DNA of 64,000 nt from Lutibaculum baratangense AMV1 (GCF_000496075.1 NZ_AWXZ01000044.1:27309-91308), one strand, 5' to 3'. Positions 8,915 to 19,398 are shown, counted from the first letter of the stretch. Translations and numbers: made by a program. Notes: generated by a model not told the origin, from the sequence alone.

Positions 8915-10867
8915 ATGATTTCCCTGACATTCCCCGATGGCGCCGTGCGCGAGTACGACGAGGGCGTGACCCCGGCCGATGTCGCCGCGTCGATCTCGAA
9001 GTCGCTGTCCAAGAAGGCGATGATCGCCCGGGTCGACGGCAACCTCGTCGACATGAGCCAGCCGCTTCGCCAGGACGCCTCGCTCGCCATCATCACGCGT
9101 GACGATCCCGCAGCCCTCGAGATCATCCGCCACGACGCGGCCCACGTGCTGGCGGAAGCGGTGCAGGAGCTGTTCCCCGGCACGCAGGTCACGATCGGGC
9201 CGGTCATCGAGAACGGATTCTACTACGACTTCTGGCGCGAGGAGCCGTTCACGCCCGACGACTTCGAGACGATCGAGGCGAAGATGCGCGAGATCGTCCA
9301 GCGCAACGCGCCCTTCACCTGCGAGGTCTGGCCGCGCGACAGGGCCCGCGACTTCTTCGAGAAGCGCGGCGAGGCCTTCAAGGTCGAGCTCGTCGACGCG
9401 ATCCCCGAGGATCAGGACGTGAAGATCTACCGGCAGGGCGAATGGCTCGACCTCTGCCGCGGTCCCCACGGCGTCTCGACCGGGCAGATCGGCACGGCCT
9501 TCAAGATCCTGAAGCTCGCGGGCGCCTACTGGCGCGGCGACTCGAACCGGCCGATGCTCCAGCGCATCTACGCGACGGCCTTCGCCAACGACAACGACCT
9601 GAAGGCCCACCTCCATATGCTCGAGGAGGCGGAGAAGCGCGACCACCGCCGGCTCGGACGCGAGATGGATCTCTTCCACTTCCAGGAGGAGGCGCCCGGC
9701 TCCGTCTTCTGGCACCCGAAGGGCTGGGCGGTCTTCACGGCGCTCATCGACTACATGCGCCGGCGGCAGAACGCGGCCGGCTATCTCGAGGTGAACAGCC
9801 CCGACATGATGGAGCGCTCGCTCTGGGAGCAATCGGGCCACTGGGAGAAGTTCGGGGAGAACATGTTCACCACGCAGACGCCCGACGAGCGGGTGTACTG
9901 CTGCAAGCCGATGAACTGCCCCGGCCACGTCCAGATCTTCAGGCACGGCCTCAAGAGCTACCGCGAACTGCCTCTGAAAATTGGTGAATTCGGGAAGGTT
10001 CACCGCTACGAGCCGTCCGGCGCGCTGCACGGGCTCATGCGCGTGCGCCACTTCACGCAGGACGACGCCCACCTCTTCTGCACGCCGGAGCAGATCACCG
10101 AGCAGTGCCTCGAGGTCAACGCGCTGCTCCTGTCGATCTACAGGGACTTCGGCTTCGACGAGGTGCGCATCAAGTTCTCGGACCGGCCGGAGAAGCGGGT
10201 CGGCACCGACGAGGTGTGGGACCGCGCCGAGGAAGCCCTGATGAACGCCTGCCGGGCGGCCGGCATCGAGCCGGAGCTCAACCCGGGCGAGGGCGCGTTC
10301 TACGGGCCCAAGCTCGAATACGTGCTGCGCGACGCGATCGGTCGCGACTGGCAGTGCGGCACCCTCCAGGTCGACTTCAACCTGCCGGGCCGCCTCGGCG
10401 CCTTCTACATCGGCGCGGACGGCGAGAAGCACGTCCCCGTGATGCTGCACAGGGCAATCTTCGGCTCGCTCGAGCGCTTCACGGGCATCCTGATCGAGAA
10501 CTTCGCCGGTCACCTGCCGCTGTGGCTGGCCCCGGTGCAGGTCGTCGCCGCCACGATCACGTCCGATGCCGACGGCTACGCCGGCGAGGTGCAGGCGGCG
10601 CTGACGGCCGCCGGGCTTCGAGCTGGCATCGATCTTCGCAACGAGAAGATCAACTACAAGGTCCGCGAGCACTCGCTGGCGAAGGTGCCGGCGCTCTTCG
10701 TGTGCGGAAAGCGGGAGGCCGAGGAGCGGACAGTGTCCATCCGTCGCCTGGGCTCCAAGGACCAGGTCTTGATGCCGCTCGACGAGGCGATCGCCCGGCT
10801 GGTCGAGGAGGCGATGCCTCCGGACAGGCGCCGCGAGGGGTCGGACGTGGCGGTCGCTGCGGAGTAG
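8915..10867 (+). CDS. thrS: threonyl-tRNA synthetase
   Basis: Charges tRNA-Thr with threonine; cytoplasmic class II synthetase. 650 aa with the usual order: TGS domain (1-62, starting [10 protein letters not shown]), editing SAD domain with [17 protein letters not shown], catalytic domain with the zinc-site cysteine in [14 protein letters not shown] and class II motifs around [20 protein letters not shown], and the C-terminal anticodon-binding domain ([19 protein letters not shown]). ATG 8915 is chosen over an upstream TTG (8897) because the TGS domain begins there. No T-box leader is seen. A strong terminator follows. Confidence 0.98.
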   Translation: MISLTFPDGAVREYDEGVTPADVAASISKSLSKKAMIARVDGNLVDMSQPLRQDASLAIITRDDPAALEIIRHDAAHVLAEAVQELFPGTQVTIGPVIENGFYYDFWREEPFTPDDFETIEAKMREIVQRNAPFTCEVWPRDRARDFFEKRGEAFKVELVDAIPEDQDVKIYRQGEWLDLCRGPHGVSTGQIGTAFKILKLAGAYWRGDSNRPMLQRIYATAFANDNDLKAHLHMLEEAEKRDHRRLGREMDLFHFQEEAPGSVFWHPKGWAVFTALIDYMRRRQNAAGYLEVNSPDMMERSLWEQSGHWEKFGENMFTTQTPDERVYCCKPMNCPGHVQIFRHGLKSYRELPLKIGEFGKVHRYEPSGALHGLMRVRHFTQDDAHLFCTPEQITEQCLEVNALLLSIYRDFGFDEVRIKFSDRPEKRVGTDEVWDRAEEALMNACRAAGIEPELNPGEGAFYGPKLEYVLRDAIGRDWQCGTLQVDFNLPGRLGAFYIGADGEKHVPVMLHRAIFGSLERFTGILIENFAGHLPLWLAPVQVVAATITSDADGYAGEVQAALTAAGLRAGIDLRNEKINYKVREHSLAKVPALFVCGKREAEERTVSIRRLGSKDQVLMPLDEAIARLVEEAMPPDRRREGSDVAVAAE

Positions 10868-10892
10868 CGCGGCGAACTGCCAGTGCCGTCCA

Positions 10893-10923
10893 GGGGCTGC
10901 CGGAATATCGGCAGCCCTTTTTT
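10893..10923 (+). terminator. rho-independent terminator after thrS
   Basis: GGGCTGCCG (10893-10901) and CGGCAGCCC (10908-10916) form a perfect 9-bp stem with loop GAATAT, followed by seven T (10917-10923). A textbook intrinsic terminator 25 bp after the thrS stop. Confidence 0.95.
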
Positions 10924-11036
10924 GCTGCCGCGTGGCCCCGGCATCGGGGGAACCGCACCGGATTGTTAACCTGTGGTTAACCATAACGGGCCGTTACTCT
11001 CTCGCGTTCACCCACCCCGGGGCGCGGCCGCCAGCG

Positions 11037-12029
11037 ATGAAGTTCTTCACCACTCTCACCCGCCCGACCGGCACCCATCTTCCGGCTCCGGGTGGGGGCA
11101 CGGGCGATGTGCGTCAGGCGCTGCAGCAGGCCAGCCGCCGCACCGGCGTCGACTTCGACTACCTGCTGGGCACGGCCCAGCGGGAATCGGGATTGAACAC
11201 GACCGCGAAGGCGCCGACCTCCTCGGCGCGGGGGCTCTTCCAGTTCATCGAGTCGACCTGGCTCGCGACGGTGAGGGATGCCGGCAGCGCCCTAGGCTAT
11301 GCCGAGTATGCCGAGAAGATCGGCAGCGACCGGAGCGGCCGACCTGTCGTGAAGGACCAGGCCGCGCGGGACGAGATCCTGCGCCTGCGCGACGATCCGC
11401 AGGCAGCCGCCATGATGGCGGCGGCGCTCGCGCAGCAGAACGCGGATGCCATGTCCGACGGCATCGGGCGAACCCCGACGCGGGGCGAGCTCTATATCGC
11501 GCATTTCCTCGGCTCGAAGGGGGCGGTGGATCTCGTGAGGCTCGCCGACAGGCAGCCGGGGGCGAACGCAGCCGAGGCATTCCCGCAGGCGGCCAAGGCG
11601 AACCACACGATCTTCTATGCCCCCGACGGACGGCCCCGCTCGGCCTCGGAGGTCTATCAGGCGCTCACGCAGCTCCCCCAGGCGGTCGCCGCCACGGGAG
11701 AGGGCGGCGATGCCGAGCCTGTGTCGCCTCCCGCCGGGCACGGCCTCTTCACGGCGCGCAACAACCCGTCGCAGCCGTTCCACAGCATGTTCTCCGACGT
11801 GAGTCGCGGCATGGGCCCGATCGCCGGCGCCGTGACGAGCATGTGGAGATCGGAGGGCCATGACGATACGGCCTCCGCCGAACCCGCGGAGGCTGTTGCG
11901 GCTCCGCAGCCCTCGGAGGCCGCGCGCCTTCAGATGGCGCGGCTGCAGGAGGCTCTCGCCCGATCCGACGGAAAGCCGCTGCCGATCGGCCCGGATGGGC
12001 AGGGGCCCATGGTGGGGGGGCTGTTCTAG
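11037..12029 (+). CDS. lytic transglycosylase (SLT domain) protein
   Basis: Predicted peptidoglycan-cleaving enzyme, 330 aa. The SLT fold spans about residues 20-180: the catalytic glutamate is in GTAQRESGLN, followed by SSARGLFQFIESTWLA and the later GELYIAHFLGSKGAVDL. The C-terminal 150 residues are low-complexity and rich in Ala, Pro and Ser. No classical signal peptide follows the chosen ATG; the frame is open upstream to GTG 10932, so a longer N-terminus is possible, though no ribosome site marks either start well. It has its own promoter space of 113 bp after the thrS terminator. Its partner structure is unknown. Confidence 0.85.
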   Translation: MKFFTTLTRPTGTHLPAPGGGTGDVRQALQQASRRTGVDFDYLLGTAQRESGLNTTAKAPTSSARGLFQFIESTWLATVRDAGSALGYAEYAEKIGSDRSGRPVVKDQAARDEILRLRDDPQAAAMMAAALAQQNADAMSDGIGRTPTRGELYIAHFLGSKGAVDLVRLADRQPGANAAEAFPQAAKANHTIFYAPDGRPRSASEVYQALTQLPQAVAATGEGGDAEPVSPPAGHGLFTARNNPSQPFHSMFSDVSRGMGPIAGAVTSMWRSEGHDDTASAEPAEAVAAPQPSEAARLQMARLQEALARSDGKPLPIGPDGQGPMVGGLF

Positions 12030-12130
12030 GCGCGCGTCCGTGCTCCGGCGGGGCATGGTGAACGTTTCCTTAAGCCTTGCCGCGTCACCATTCTCCGGAG
12101 ACGGAAGAGCTTCCGAGGGTGACGGAGCGG

Positions 12131-13252
12131 ATGAGCATGCTCGTTAGGCGTTTTCTCGACAGGCTGGCGCAGGGAAGCCCGGAGGAGCGTGCCGAGATCG
12201 TCAGGGCTCTCGCTCGGGTCTATGTCGAGGTGGAGCTCGACGACGAGCAGCGCACCGATATCGAGCGCACCTTCCTCGTCATCCTCGACGATCCCGCCCC
12301 GCGCGTCAGGCGCGCGCTCGCCCAGGCCATCGCCCCGGCGAGCCGGGCGCCGCGCAGCCTGGTGCGCGCGCTTCTCGCCGACCGCCCGGACATCGCCGAG
12401 CCGCTCCTGCGCTCCTCGCCTCTCCTGGCGGACGAGGACCTCGTCGCGCTCGTCGACGGGTTCGACGAGGCGCAGCGGATGGCGGTCGCCGGGCGTCCGC
12501 ATGTCGGCGTGCCGCTGTCGGCGGCGCTGATCGAGGTGTCTGGGCCCCGCTGCTGCCTCGCGCTCCTCGAGAACCCGGGCGCGATGATCGCCAGTTCGAG
12601 CTTCCGGCGGCTCGTCGAGCGCCACCGGCGGGACGGCAGCGTGCGCAACGCGCTGCTCGAGCGCGACGACCTGCCGCCTGTGCTCCGCCAGATGCTCGTC
12701 GACGGCCTTTCGGAGGAGCTGCAGGAGAGCCCGCTCATCCTCGCCTACCTCTCCAGGGACAAGACCCGCCGGATCCTGTCGGACGCGCGCGACAAGGCCG
12801 CGGTCGAGCTTGCCGGCTCCTGCGGCGAGAAGGCGCTGCGCCAGCACGTCGCTGCCCTTCACGATGCGGACCGTCTCGGCCCCACGGTCCTGATCCGGGC
12901 CCTGGCGGGCGGGAACCTGCCGCTCGTCGCGGAAGCCCTCAGCCTCCTGGCGGACCTGCCGCTGCGCCGCGTTCAGGCCCTGCTGCAGGATCCGAGCGAC
13001 GCTTCGCTCCGCTCGATCTGGCGGCGCGCCGGCCTGCCGGCCTTCGCTCTCCCGCCCTTCACGCGGCTCCTGCAGGCCTGCCAGCGCGGCGCGAGGCCGG
13101 GGGAGGCGGACGTGGAGGCGGCCCTGCATCTCTGCCGGGATGCCGTGGAGGAGGGCAGCGAAATGGTGCGCCACGCGCTCTCGCGGCTGGCGCACGAGCA
13201 TGCGCTTATGGCCGCACGTGCCGGAACCGGGGGATATTTCCACGCCGCCTGA
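12131..13252 (+). CDS. DUF2336 domain protein
   Basis: Cytoplasmic, all-helical, HEAT-like protein of 373 aa, function unknown. Repeated leucine- and arginine-rich helices (DPAPRVRRALAQAIAPASRAP, HVGVPLSAALIEVSG, NPGAMIASSSFRRLVERHR) match DUF2336, a family largely confined to alphaproteobacteria. No catalytic motif or membrane segment is visible. ATG 12131 (MSMLVRRFLD) is taken as start because homology-like sequence begins there; an ATG at 12077 would add 18 codons. It follows the transglycosylase by 101 bp and converges on nadK five bases away. A regulatory or scaffold role is a guess. Confidence 0.75.
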   Translation: MSMLVRRFLDRLAQGSPEERAEIVRALARVYVEVELDDEQRTDIERTFLVILDDPAPRVRRALAQAIAPASRAPRSLVRALLADRPDIAEPLLRSSPLLADEDLVALVDGFDEAQRMAVAGRPHVGVPLSAALIEVSGPRCCLALLENPGAMIASSSFRRLVERHRRDGSVRNALLERDDLPPVLRQMLVDGLSEELQESPLILAYLSRDKTRRILSDARDKAAVELAGSCGEKALRQHVAALHDADRLGPTVLIRALAGGNLPLVAEALSLLADLPLRRVQALLQDPSDASLRSIWRRAGLPAFALPPFTRLLQACQRGARPGEADVEAALHLCRDAVEEGSEMVRHALSRLAHEHALMAARAGTGGYFHAA

Positions 13253-13257
13253 GCGGC

Positions 13258-14046
13258 TCAGTATCCGAACTGTTCGGCGAGGATGCGCTCGCGCAGGTTG
13301 TGGCCGTGGTCGAACAGCATGATCGCCTTGTGGGCGTGCGATTCCTGGACCTCGACCCGCAGGACCGAGCGGAACTCGGTGTGGTCGGCCACCGCGTTCA
13401 CCGGGCGCTTGTCCGCCTCCATCACGTCGATGGCGATCTTCGCCTCGTTCGGCAGGAGCGCGCCGCGCCAGCGCCGCGGCCGGAAGGGGCTGATGGGCGT
13501 GAGGGCGAGCATCGGGGCGTCGATCGGGATGATCGGCCCGTGCGCCGAGAGGTTGTAGGCCGTCGAGCCTGCCGGCGTCGCCACCAGTATGCCGTCGCAG
13601 ATGAGCTCCGGCAGCCGGACCTTGCCGTCCACCATCACGCGCAGCTTGGCGGCCTGGAAGGTCTGGCGCAGCATGTGGACCTCGTTGATGGCGAGGGCGG
13701 TGTGCTCCTCGCCCTCGAGATCGGTCACGCGCATGAGCAGAGGGTGGATGATGCTGCGCTCGGCCTGCCGGATGCGGTCGATCAGGCCGTCCTCCTCGTA
13801 GTCGTTCATGAGGAAGCCGACCGAGCCCCGGTGCATGCCGTAGATCGGTCGGCCGCCGTCCATGTAGCGGTGGAGGACCTGCAGCATCAGCCCGTCGCCA
13901 CCGAGCGCCACGATCACGTCGGCCTCCTCGGGTGAGGACGCGCCGTATCGTTCCTCGAGATGCCGCGCGGCTTCCATGGCCTCCGGCATGGGGCTGGCCA
14001 CGAAGGCGAGCTTCATCGGGCTGGAGGGCTCGGATTCGGATGTCAC
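13258..14046 (-). CDS. nadK: NAD kinase
   Basis: Phosphorylates NAD to NADP; cytoplasmic. 262 aa. The ATP/NAD site motif GGDG is at residues 49-52 ([16 protein letters not shown]), the NE pair at 121-122 ([11 protein letters not shown]), and the conserved glycine-rich stretch [17 protein letters not shown] starts at 156. Translation could also start at the methionine at residue 11 (MKLAFVASP), which matches the usual start of the family better; the first ten residues look disordered. It ends five bases from the convergent DUF2336 gene and is divergent from bioY across 207 bp. Confidence 0.96.
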   Translation of the reverse strand: MTSESEPSSPMKLAFVASPMPEAMEAARHLEERYGASSPEEADVIVALGGDGLMLQVLHRYMDGGRPIYGMHRGSVGFLMNDYEEDGLIDRIRQAERSIIHPLLMRVTDLEGEEHTALAINEVHMLRQTFQAAKLRVMVDGKVRLPELICDGILVATPAGSTAYNLSAHGPIIPIDAPMLALTPISPFRPRRWRGALLPNEAKIAIDVMEADKRPVNAVADHTEFRSVLRVEVQESHAHKAIMLFDHGHNLRERILAEQFGY

Positions 14047-14253
14047 TGTCGGCCTCTCTCGGGAGCCAGGCGTCGGGGCCCGCGACTATACACGGCAGCA
14101 GGTGGCTGAGAACCGCGTGACGACGTCCTGGTCGTTCATGGGGGCACGCCTCTGTCGGTATCGGCTTGCGGCAGGGCCCGCTCGGGGCATAGAGCAGGAT
14201 GGACGGTATTGGGCGCCGCCGTGCCGGCGGCTGCCGAGAGCAGGAGACACGTG

Positions 14254-14832
14254 ATGGCGATCGACGCGACGGGAACGACACTCATCGACCGGATCTGGCC
14301 GGCGCGGGCCGACGGCCGGGTCATGCGCAACATCGCGATCGTGCTCGTCGGCAGCGCGCTGATGACGATCTCGGCGAAGATCCAGGTGCCGTTCTGGCCG
14401 GTGCCGATCACCATGCAGACCTATGTCGCGCTCATGCTCGGCGCCGTGCTCGGCTTCCGGCTCGGCGCTGCGTCGGTCGCCGCCTATCTCGCCCAGGGCG
14501 CGATCGGCCTGCCCGTCTTCGCGGGCGGCGCAGGGCTCGCCTACCTGGCCGGCCCCACCGGCGGCTATCTCCTGGGCTTCCTCGCGGCCGCGGCCGTCAC
14601 CGGAGTCCTCGCCGATCGCGGGTTTGGGCGGCGCTTCGTTTCGGCGCTCGCCATGTTCCTCCTCGGAAACATCGCCATCTTCGCGCTTGGCCTCGGCTGG
14701 CTCGCGACGCTGATCGGTGTGGAGAAGGCCATCGCCGGGGGGCTCGTGCCGTTCCTTCCGGGCGAGGCGCTGAAGGTCGCCCTGGCCATGGCGAGCCTGC
14801 CGCTCGCCTGGAAGGCCCTCTCGCGGCGCTAG
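14254..14832 (+). CDS. bioY: biotin transporter S component BioY
   Basis: Substrate-binding membrane subunit (EcfS) of biotin uptake, 192 aa with about six membrane helices. The BioY pattern is clear: VPFWPVPITMQTYVALMLGAVLG near the N-terminus, then GPTGGYLLGFLAAA and the C-terminal FLPGEALKVALAMA. CAGGAG at 14241-14246 sets the start at ATG 14254 (a GTG lies directly before it). No bioM/bioN energy-coupling genes are adjacent, so it either works alone, as shown for some BioY proteins, or shares a distant ECF module. I looked for a BioR operator upstream and saw none. Confidence 0.93.
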   Translation: MAIDATGTTLIDRIWPARADGRVMRNIAIVLVGSALMTISAKIQVPFWPVPITMQTYVALMLGAVLGFRLGAASVAAYLAQGAIGLPVFAGGAGLAYLAGPTGGYLLGFLAAAAVTGVLADRGFGRRFVSALAMFLLGNIAIFALGLGWLATLIGVEKAIAGGLVPFLPGEALKVALAMASLPLAWKALSRR

Positions 14833-14974
14833 AGCCGCCGCGATCCGGGCCTGCGCTCCACGGATCGGAAGCTTCGACGAGCTCCCCCGGCGGCATCTGG
14901 ACACCGGTCGGGGGAGACCCCCATAGTCGCATCTGCCGCATCCGGCACCATGCGTCATTGGGAGGCAAGGGTAG

Positions 14975-16561
14975 ATGAAGCATTTCCGTTCGCTCGCACT
15001 GGCTGCCGCGCTTTTCGCGGCCGCCGTGCCCGGCGCCAAGGCAGAAACTCCGGACGACACACTCGTGATCGCGTGGCAGTTCGACGACATCATCTCGCTC
15101 GATCCGGCCGAGGTCTTCGAATTCTCCTCGGCGGAGATGATCGGCAACTCCTACGAGCGCCTGATCGGATACGACCTTGAGAACGTCTCGGACATGTTCG
15201 GCGTCGTCGCCGAATCCTGGGACGTTTCCGAGGACGGGAAGACGATCACCTTCAAGATCCGCGAAGGGAAGAAATTCGCGTCCGGCAATGACCTGACCGC
15301 CGAGGACGTCGTCTTCTCGCTCCAGCGCGCCGTGAAGCTCGACCTGTCGCCGGCCTTCATCCTGGGTCAGTTCGGCCTGACGAAGGAGAATGTCGAGGAG
15401 AAGATCCAGCAGACGGGCGACTACGAGCTCACCTTCGAGATGGACCAGGCCTATGCGCCGACCTTCGTGCTCTACTGCATGACGGCGACCGTCGCCTCCG
15501 TCGTCGACAAGGCCCTCGTGATGGAGCACGAGCAGGATGGCGACCTCGGCCACGAGTGGATGAAGACGAACTACGCCGGCTCCGGGCCCTACGCGATCGT
15601 CAACTGGAGCGCCAACCAGGCGGTCGTGCTGGAGCGGAACGACAACTATTCCGAGCCTGCGCCGCTCGCCCGGGTGATCTACCAGCACGTCCCCGAAGGC
15701 TCCACGCAGCGCCTGCTGCTCGAGCAGGGCGACGTCGACATCGCGCGCAACCTCAGCCCGGAGGATCTCGCGTCGGTTGCCTCTCGCGACGACATCAAGG
15801 TCGAGAGCAACGTGAAGGGCGCGGTCTACTATCTCGGGCTCAACCAGAAGAACGAGAACCTCGCGAAGCCCGAAGTTCGCCAGGCTCTGAAGTACCTCGT
15901 CGACTACGAGGCCATCGCCGACACCATCATGAAGGACCGTGTGAAGGTCCACCAGGCCTTCCTCCCGGAAGGTTTCCTGGGTGCCGTCAACGAAACCCCG
16001 TTCGCGCTCGACGTCGACAAGGCCAAGGAGCTTCTGGCAGAGGCGGGCCTCGCCGACGGCTTCAGCGTGACGATGGACACGCGCAACACGCCGGACATCA
16101 CCGGCATGGCCGAGGCGATCCAGCAGACCTTCGCGCAAGGGGGCGTCGACCTCGAGATCATCCCCGGCGACGGCAAGCAGACGCTGACGAAGTACCGGGC
16201 GCGCCAGCACGACATCTATATCGGCCGCTGGGGCCCCGACTATCAGGACCCTCACACGAACGCCGATACGTTCGCGGCCAATCCGGACAATTCCGACGAT
16301 GCGTCCGCGAAACCGCTCGCCTGGCGCAACGCCTGGGACATCCCGGAGCTCACCGAGAAGACCCAGAGCGCCGTGCTGGAAAGCGACCCCGATGCGCGTG
16401 CGGAGATCTACGAGGAGCTGCAGCGCACGGTGATGGACGAGGGGCCGTTCGTCATCATGTTCCAGGAGATCGAGAACGCCGCCATGCGCACGAAGGTGGA
16501 GAACTTCGTGCTCGGCCCGTCCTTCGACTCCAACTCCTTCGCCCAGACCAGCAAGAACTGA
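14975..16561 (+). CDS. peptide-type ABC transporter, periplasmic substrate-binding protein
   Basis: Periplasmic binding protein of the SBP_bac_5 (DppA/OppA/NikA) family, 528 aa. An N-terminal signal peptide (KHFRSLALAAALFAAAVPGAKA) ends in a likely AKA/ET cleavage site. Family landmarks are ISLDPAEVFEFSSAEMIGN near the N-terminus, WDVSEDGKTITFKIREGKKF, and the later VRQALKYLVDYEAIAD. It is the first gene of a six-gene operon (two permeases, two ATPases, a dipeptidase), which supports di- or oligopeptides as substrate. GGGAGG lies 12 bases before the ATG. Confidence 0.93.
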   Translation: MKHFRSLALAAALFAAAVPGAKAETPDDTLVIAWQFDDIISLDPAEVFEFSSAEMIGNSYERLIGYDLENVSDMFGVVAESWDVSEDGKTITFKIREGKKFASGNDLTAEDVVFSLQRAVKLDLSPAFILGQFGLTKENVEEKIQQTGDYELTFEMDQAYAPTFVLYCMTATVASVVDKALVMEHEQDGDLGHEWMKTNYAGSGPYAIVNWSANQAVVLERNDNYSEPAPLARVIYQHVPEGSTQRLLLEQGDVDIARNLSPEDLASVASRDDIKVESNVKGAVYYLGLNQKNENLAKPEVRQALKYLVDYEAIADTIMKDRVKVHQAFLPEGFLGAVNETPFALDVDKAKELLAEAGLADGFSVTMDTRNTPDITGMAEAIQQTFAQGGVDLEIIPGDGKQTLTKYRARQHDIYIGRWGPDYQDPHTNADTFAANPDNSDDASAKPLAWRNAWDIPELTEKTQSAVLESDPDARAEIYEELQRTVMDEGPFVIMFQEIENAAMRTKVENFVLGPSFDSNSFAQTSKN

Positions 16562-16568
16562 CGGGCGG

Positions 16569-17633
16569 ATGGCTTCGGTCGACACGGCAACGGGGGGAGG
16601 GCGCGGCCGCGCCCTCCTGTCCACCTCCACGGCGGTGGCCCGTTTCGTCGGTATGGTGCTGGCGACCCTCCTGGGGCTCGTCGCCGTCACCTTCGTCATC
16701 GGCCGCGTCGTGCCCATCGATCCGGTGCTGGCCGTGGTCGGGGATCGCGCCTCGCCGTCGGTCTACGCCCGCGTCCGCGAGGAGATGGGGCTCCACCTGC
16801 CCCTCTGGCAGCAGTTCTTCATCTATCTCGGGGATGTCCTGAAAGGCGACTTCGGCAGGTCCGTGCTGACGACGAAGCCCGTCGTCGAGGACATCGCGCG
16901 CTTCTTTCCCGCCACCATCGAGCTCGCGACGCTGGGCACGCTCATCGGCACGATCTTCGGGGTACCGCTCGGCGTGCTGGCGGCGGTGAAGCGCGGCAGC
17001 CTGATCGACCAGGTCGTGCGCGTGATCGGCCTCGTGGGCTATTCAGCACCGATCTTCTGGCTCGGCCTGCTTGCGCTCCTGCTCTTCTACGCCAAGCTCG
17101 GCTGGGCCGCCGGTCCCGGCAGGCTCGACGTCGTCTACGAATACCAGCTGAAGGCGGTCACCAACATGGTGCTCGTCGACTCGCTCCTTCAGGGCAACAT
17201 GGCCGTGTTCCGCAACGCCGTTTCGCACATCGTGCTGCCGGCGGGCATCCTGGGCTACTTCTCGCTCGCCTATATCAGCCGGATGACGCGCTCCTTCATG
17301 CTGAACGAGCTCGCGCAGGAATATGTCACGACGGCGCGGGTGAAGGGGCTGTCGGAGCGGCGCGTGATCTGGCGCCACGCGCTGAGGAATGCGGCGGTGC
17401 CGCTCATCACCGTGATCGCGCTTTCCTACGCGAACCTCCTGGAGGGCTCCGTGCTCACCGAGACGGTCTTCGCCTGGCCGGGCCTCGGCCGATACATCAC
17501 GAACTCGCTCCAGAACGCCGACATGAACGCCGTGCTCGGCGGCACGCTCGTCATCGGGGCGGCATTCGTGGCCCTCAACCTCTTCTCCGACCTTCTCTAC
17601 CGGCTCTTCGACCCGAGGACGCGCAAGCGATGA
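16569..17633 (+). CDS. peptide-type ABC transporter permease (DppB/OppB-like)
   Basis: Inner-membrane permease, 354 aa, about six helices. After a short cytoplasmic leader it shows the DppB pattern: VTFVIGRVVPIDPVLAVVG, the periplasmic LHLPLWQQFFIYLGDVLKGD and, near the C-terminus, the ATPase-docking EAA loop (YVTTARVKGLSERRVIWRHA) followed by VLTETVFAWPGLGRYITNS. It starts 7 bp after the binding protein stop and overlaps the next permease by ATGA. Confidence 0.95.
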   Translation: MASVDTATGGGRGRALLSTSTAVARFVGMVLATLLGLVAVTFVIGRVVPIDPVLAVVGDRASPSVYARVREEMGLHLPLWQQFFIYLGDVLKGDFGRSVLTTKPVVEDIARFFPATIELATLGTLIGTIFGVPLGVLAAVKRGSLIDQVVRVIGLVGYSAPIFWLGLLALLLFYAKLGWAAGPGRLDVVYEYQLKAVTNMVLVDSLLQGNMAVFRNAVSHIVLPAGILGYFSLAYISRMTRSFMLNELAQEYVTTARVKGLSERRVIWRHALRNAAVPLITVIALSYANLLEGSVLTETVFAWPGLGRYITNSLQNADMNAVLGGTLVIGAAFVALNLFSDLLYRLFDPRTRKR

Positions 17634-18562
17634 CGATCGTGAACGATCCTGCCGCCGAACCGGGGATCCGCGGCTGGCTCACCGATCCCGAGCCGACGTC
17701 CAGGACGCAGGCGCGGATCGGCAACCTCTACCGCGGCTGGCGCAGCTTCGTTCGAAACCCGCTGGCGATGGTGGGCTTCACGATCGTGGTGCTGCTGCTT
17801 CTGGCGGCGGCCTTCGCGCCCTGGCTCGCGACCCACAATCCCATCGTCGGCGGCGACCTGAGGACCCAGCGTCTTCTGCCGCCCGGGGACGAGTTCTGGC
17901 TCGGCACCGACGACCAGGCGCGCGACATCTATTCGCGCCTCGTCTACGGCTCGCGGCTGACGCTGCTCGTCGTCGTACTCGTCACGGTGATCGCCATGCC
18001 GATCGGGCTTCTGGTCGGCACGGTCGCCGGCTACATGGGAGGCTGGATCGACGCGCTGCTGATGCGGATCACCGACATCTTCCTCGCCTTTCCGAGGCTG
18101 GTCCTGGCTCTGGCCTTCGTCGCGGCGCTGGGGCCCGGGATCGAGAACGCCATCATCGCCATCGCGATCACCGCATGGCCGCCCTACGCCCGCATCGCCA
18201 GGGCCGAGACGCTGACGGTGCGCAATTCCGACTTCATCGCCGCGGTCCAGCTGCAGGGCGCCTCCTCGGGCCGCATCATCTGGAAGCACATCGTGCCGCT
18301 GTGCCTGTCCTCCGTGATCGTGCGCGTGACGCTCGACATGGCCGGCATCATCCTGACCGCGGCCGGCCTCGGCTTCCTCGGCCTCGGCGCACAGCCGCCA
18401 CTGCCGGAATGGGGCGCGATGATCGCCTCCGGCCGGCGCTACATCGTCGACCAGTGGTGGGTCGCCACCATGCCGGGCGTCGCGATCTTCGTCGTCTCGC
18501 TCGGGTTCAACCTCCTGGGCGACGGCCTGCGCGACGTTCTCGACCCGAAGGCTGCGAAATGA
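17630..18562 (+). CDS. peptide-type ABC transporter permease (DppC/OppC-like)
   Basis: Second permease of the peptide importer, 310 aa. The N-terminal block WRSFVRNPLAMVGFTIVVLLL is the OppC_N region; EFWLGTDDQARDIYSRLVYG is the characteristic DppC signature, and the EAA loop reads FIAAVQLQGASSGRIIWKHI. Coupled by ATGA overlaps to the permease before it and the ATPase after it, which indicates one transcript and balanced production of the complex. Confidence 0.95.
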   Translation: MTIVNDPAAEPGIRGWLTDPEPTSRTQARIGNLYRGWRSFVRNPLAMVGFTIVVLLLLAAAFAPWLATHNPIVGGDLRTQRLLPPGDEFWLGTDDQARDIYSRLVYGSRLTLLVVVLVTVIAMPIGLLVGTVAGYMGGWIDALLMRITDIFLAFPRLVLALAFVAALGPGIENAIIAIAITAWPPYARIARAETLTVRNSDFIAAVQLQGASSGRIIWKHIVPLCLSSVIVRVTLDMAGIILTAAGLGFLGLGAQPPLPEWGAMIASGRRYIVDQWWVATMPGVAIFVVSLGFNLLGDGLRDVLDPKAAK

Positions 18563-19398
18563 GCGACAGCCCGCTCCTGGAGGTCGAGGATCTCAACGTC
18601 CGCTTTCACCTGCCGACCGGCACGGTGGACGCCGTGCGGGGCGTCACCTTCAGCCTCGGGCGCGAACGCCTCGGGATCGTCGGCGAATCCGGGTCCGGCA
18701 AGTCGCAGACCGGCAGGTCCATCCTCGGGCTGACGCCGCCGCCGGGAGAGGTGATCGCCCGGAAGCTCGCCTTCGACGGGCGCGACCTTCTGTCCATGCG
18801 CCGGCGGGACCTCCGTCAGCTCCGCGGCCAGCGGATGACGATGGTCATGCAGGACCCGAAATTCTCGCTGAACCCGGTGATGACCGTCGGCGAGCAGATC
18901 GTCGAGGCCTACCGGGCGCACATCCGGTCGGGATGGCGGGAAGCCGAGGAGAAGGCGCTCGACATGCTGGAGGCGGTGCGCATGCACGAGCCGAAGCGGG
19001 TCTTCGGGCTCTATCCGCACGAGGTCTCGGGCGGGATGGGCCAGCGCGCGATGATCGCGATGATGCTCGTGACGGATCCCGACCTGCTGATCGCCGACGA
19101 GCCAACCTCGGCGCTCGACGTGACGGTGCAGCTCGAGATCCTTCGCATCCTCGACCGGCTGGTGGCGGAGCGCGGCATGGGGCTGATCTTCATCAGCCAC
19201 GACCTTCGTCTCGTGTCCTCGTTCTGCGACCGCGTCCTCGTAATGTATGCGGGCAGGGTGGTGGAGGAGCTCGCGGCCGGGGAGCTCGGCAACGCCCAGC
19301 ACCCCTATACGCGCGGCCTGATGGGCTGCCTGCCAGACCTTCACGTGTCGCGGCATCCGCTTCCCGTCCTCACCCGCGACCCCGCCTGGGCCCGGTGA
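18559..19398 (+). CDS. peptide-type ABC transporter ATP-binding protein (DppD/OppD-like)
   Basis: Cytoplasmic ATPase of the importer, 279 aa. Walker A is GESGSGKSQ, the signature is VSGGMGQRAMIA (a common DppD variant of LSGGQ), and Walker B with the following D-loop is LLIADEPTSALD. The oligopeptide-transporter C-terminal extension is short, ending HPYTRGLMGCLPDLHV and a few more residues. It starts by ATGA overlap with the permease; the next ATPase begins on the last base of its stop codon. Confidence 0.95.
   Translation: MSDSPLLEVEDLNVRFHLPTGTVDAVRGVTFSLGRERLGIVGESGSGKSQTGRSILGLTPPPGEVIARKLAFDGRDLLSMRRRDLRQLRGQRMTMVMQDPKFSLNPVMTVGEQIVEAYRAHIRSGWREAEEKALDMLEAVRMHEPKRVFGLYPHEVSGGMGQRAMIAMMLVTDPDLLIADEPTSALDVTVQLEILRILDRLVAERGMGLIFISHDLRLVSSFCDRVLVMYAGRVVEELAAGELGNAQHPYTRGLMGCLPDLHVSRHPLPVLTRDPAWAR

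Noticed and set aside
14047..14253. BioR operator or biotin-linked control upstream of bioY
   Set aside because: No match to the TTAT..ATAA dyad was found in the intergenic region.
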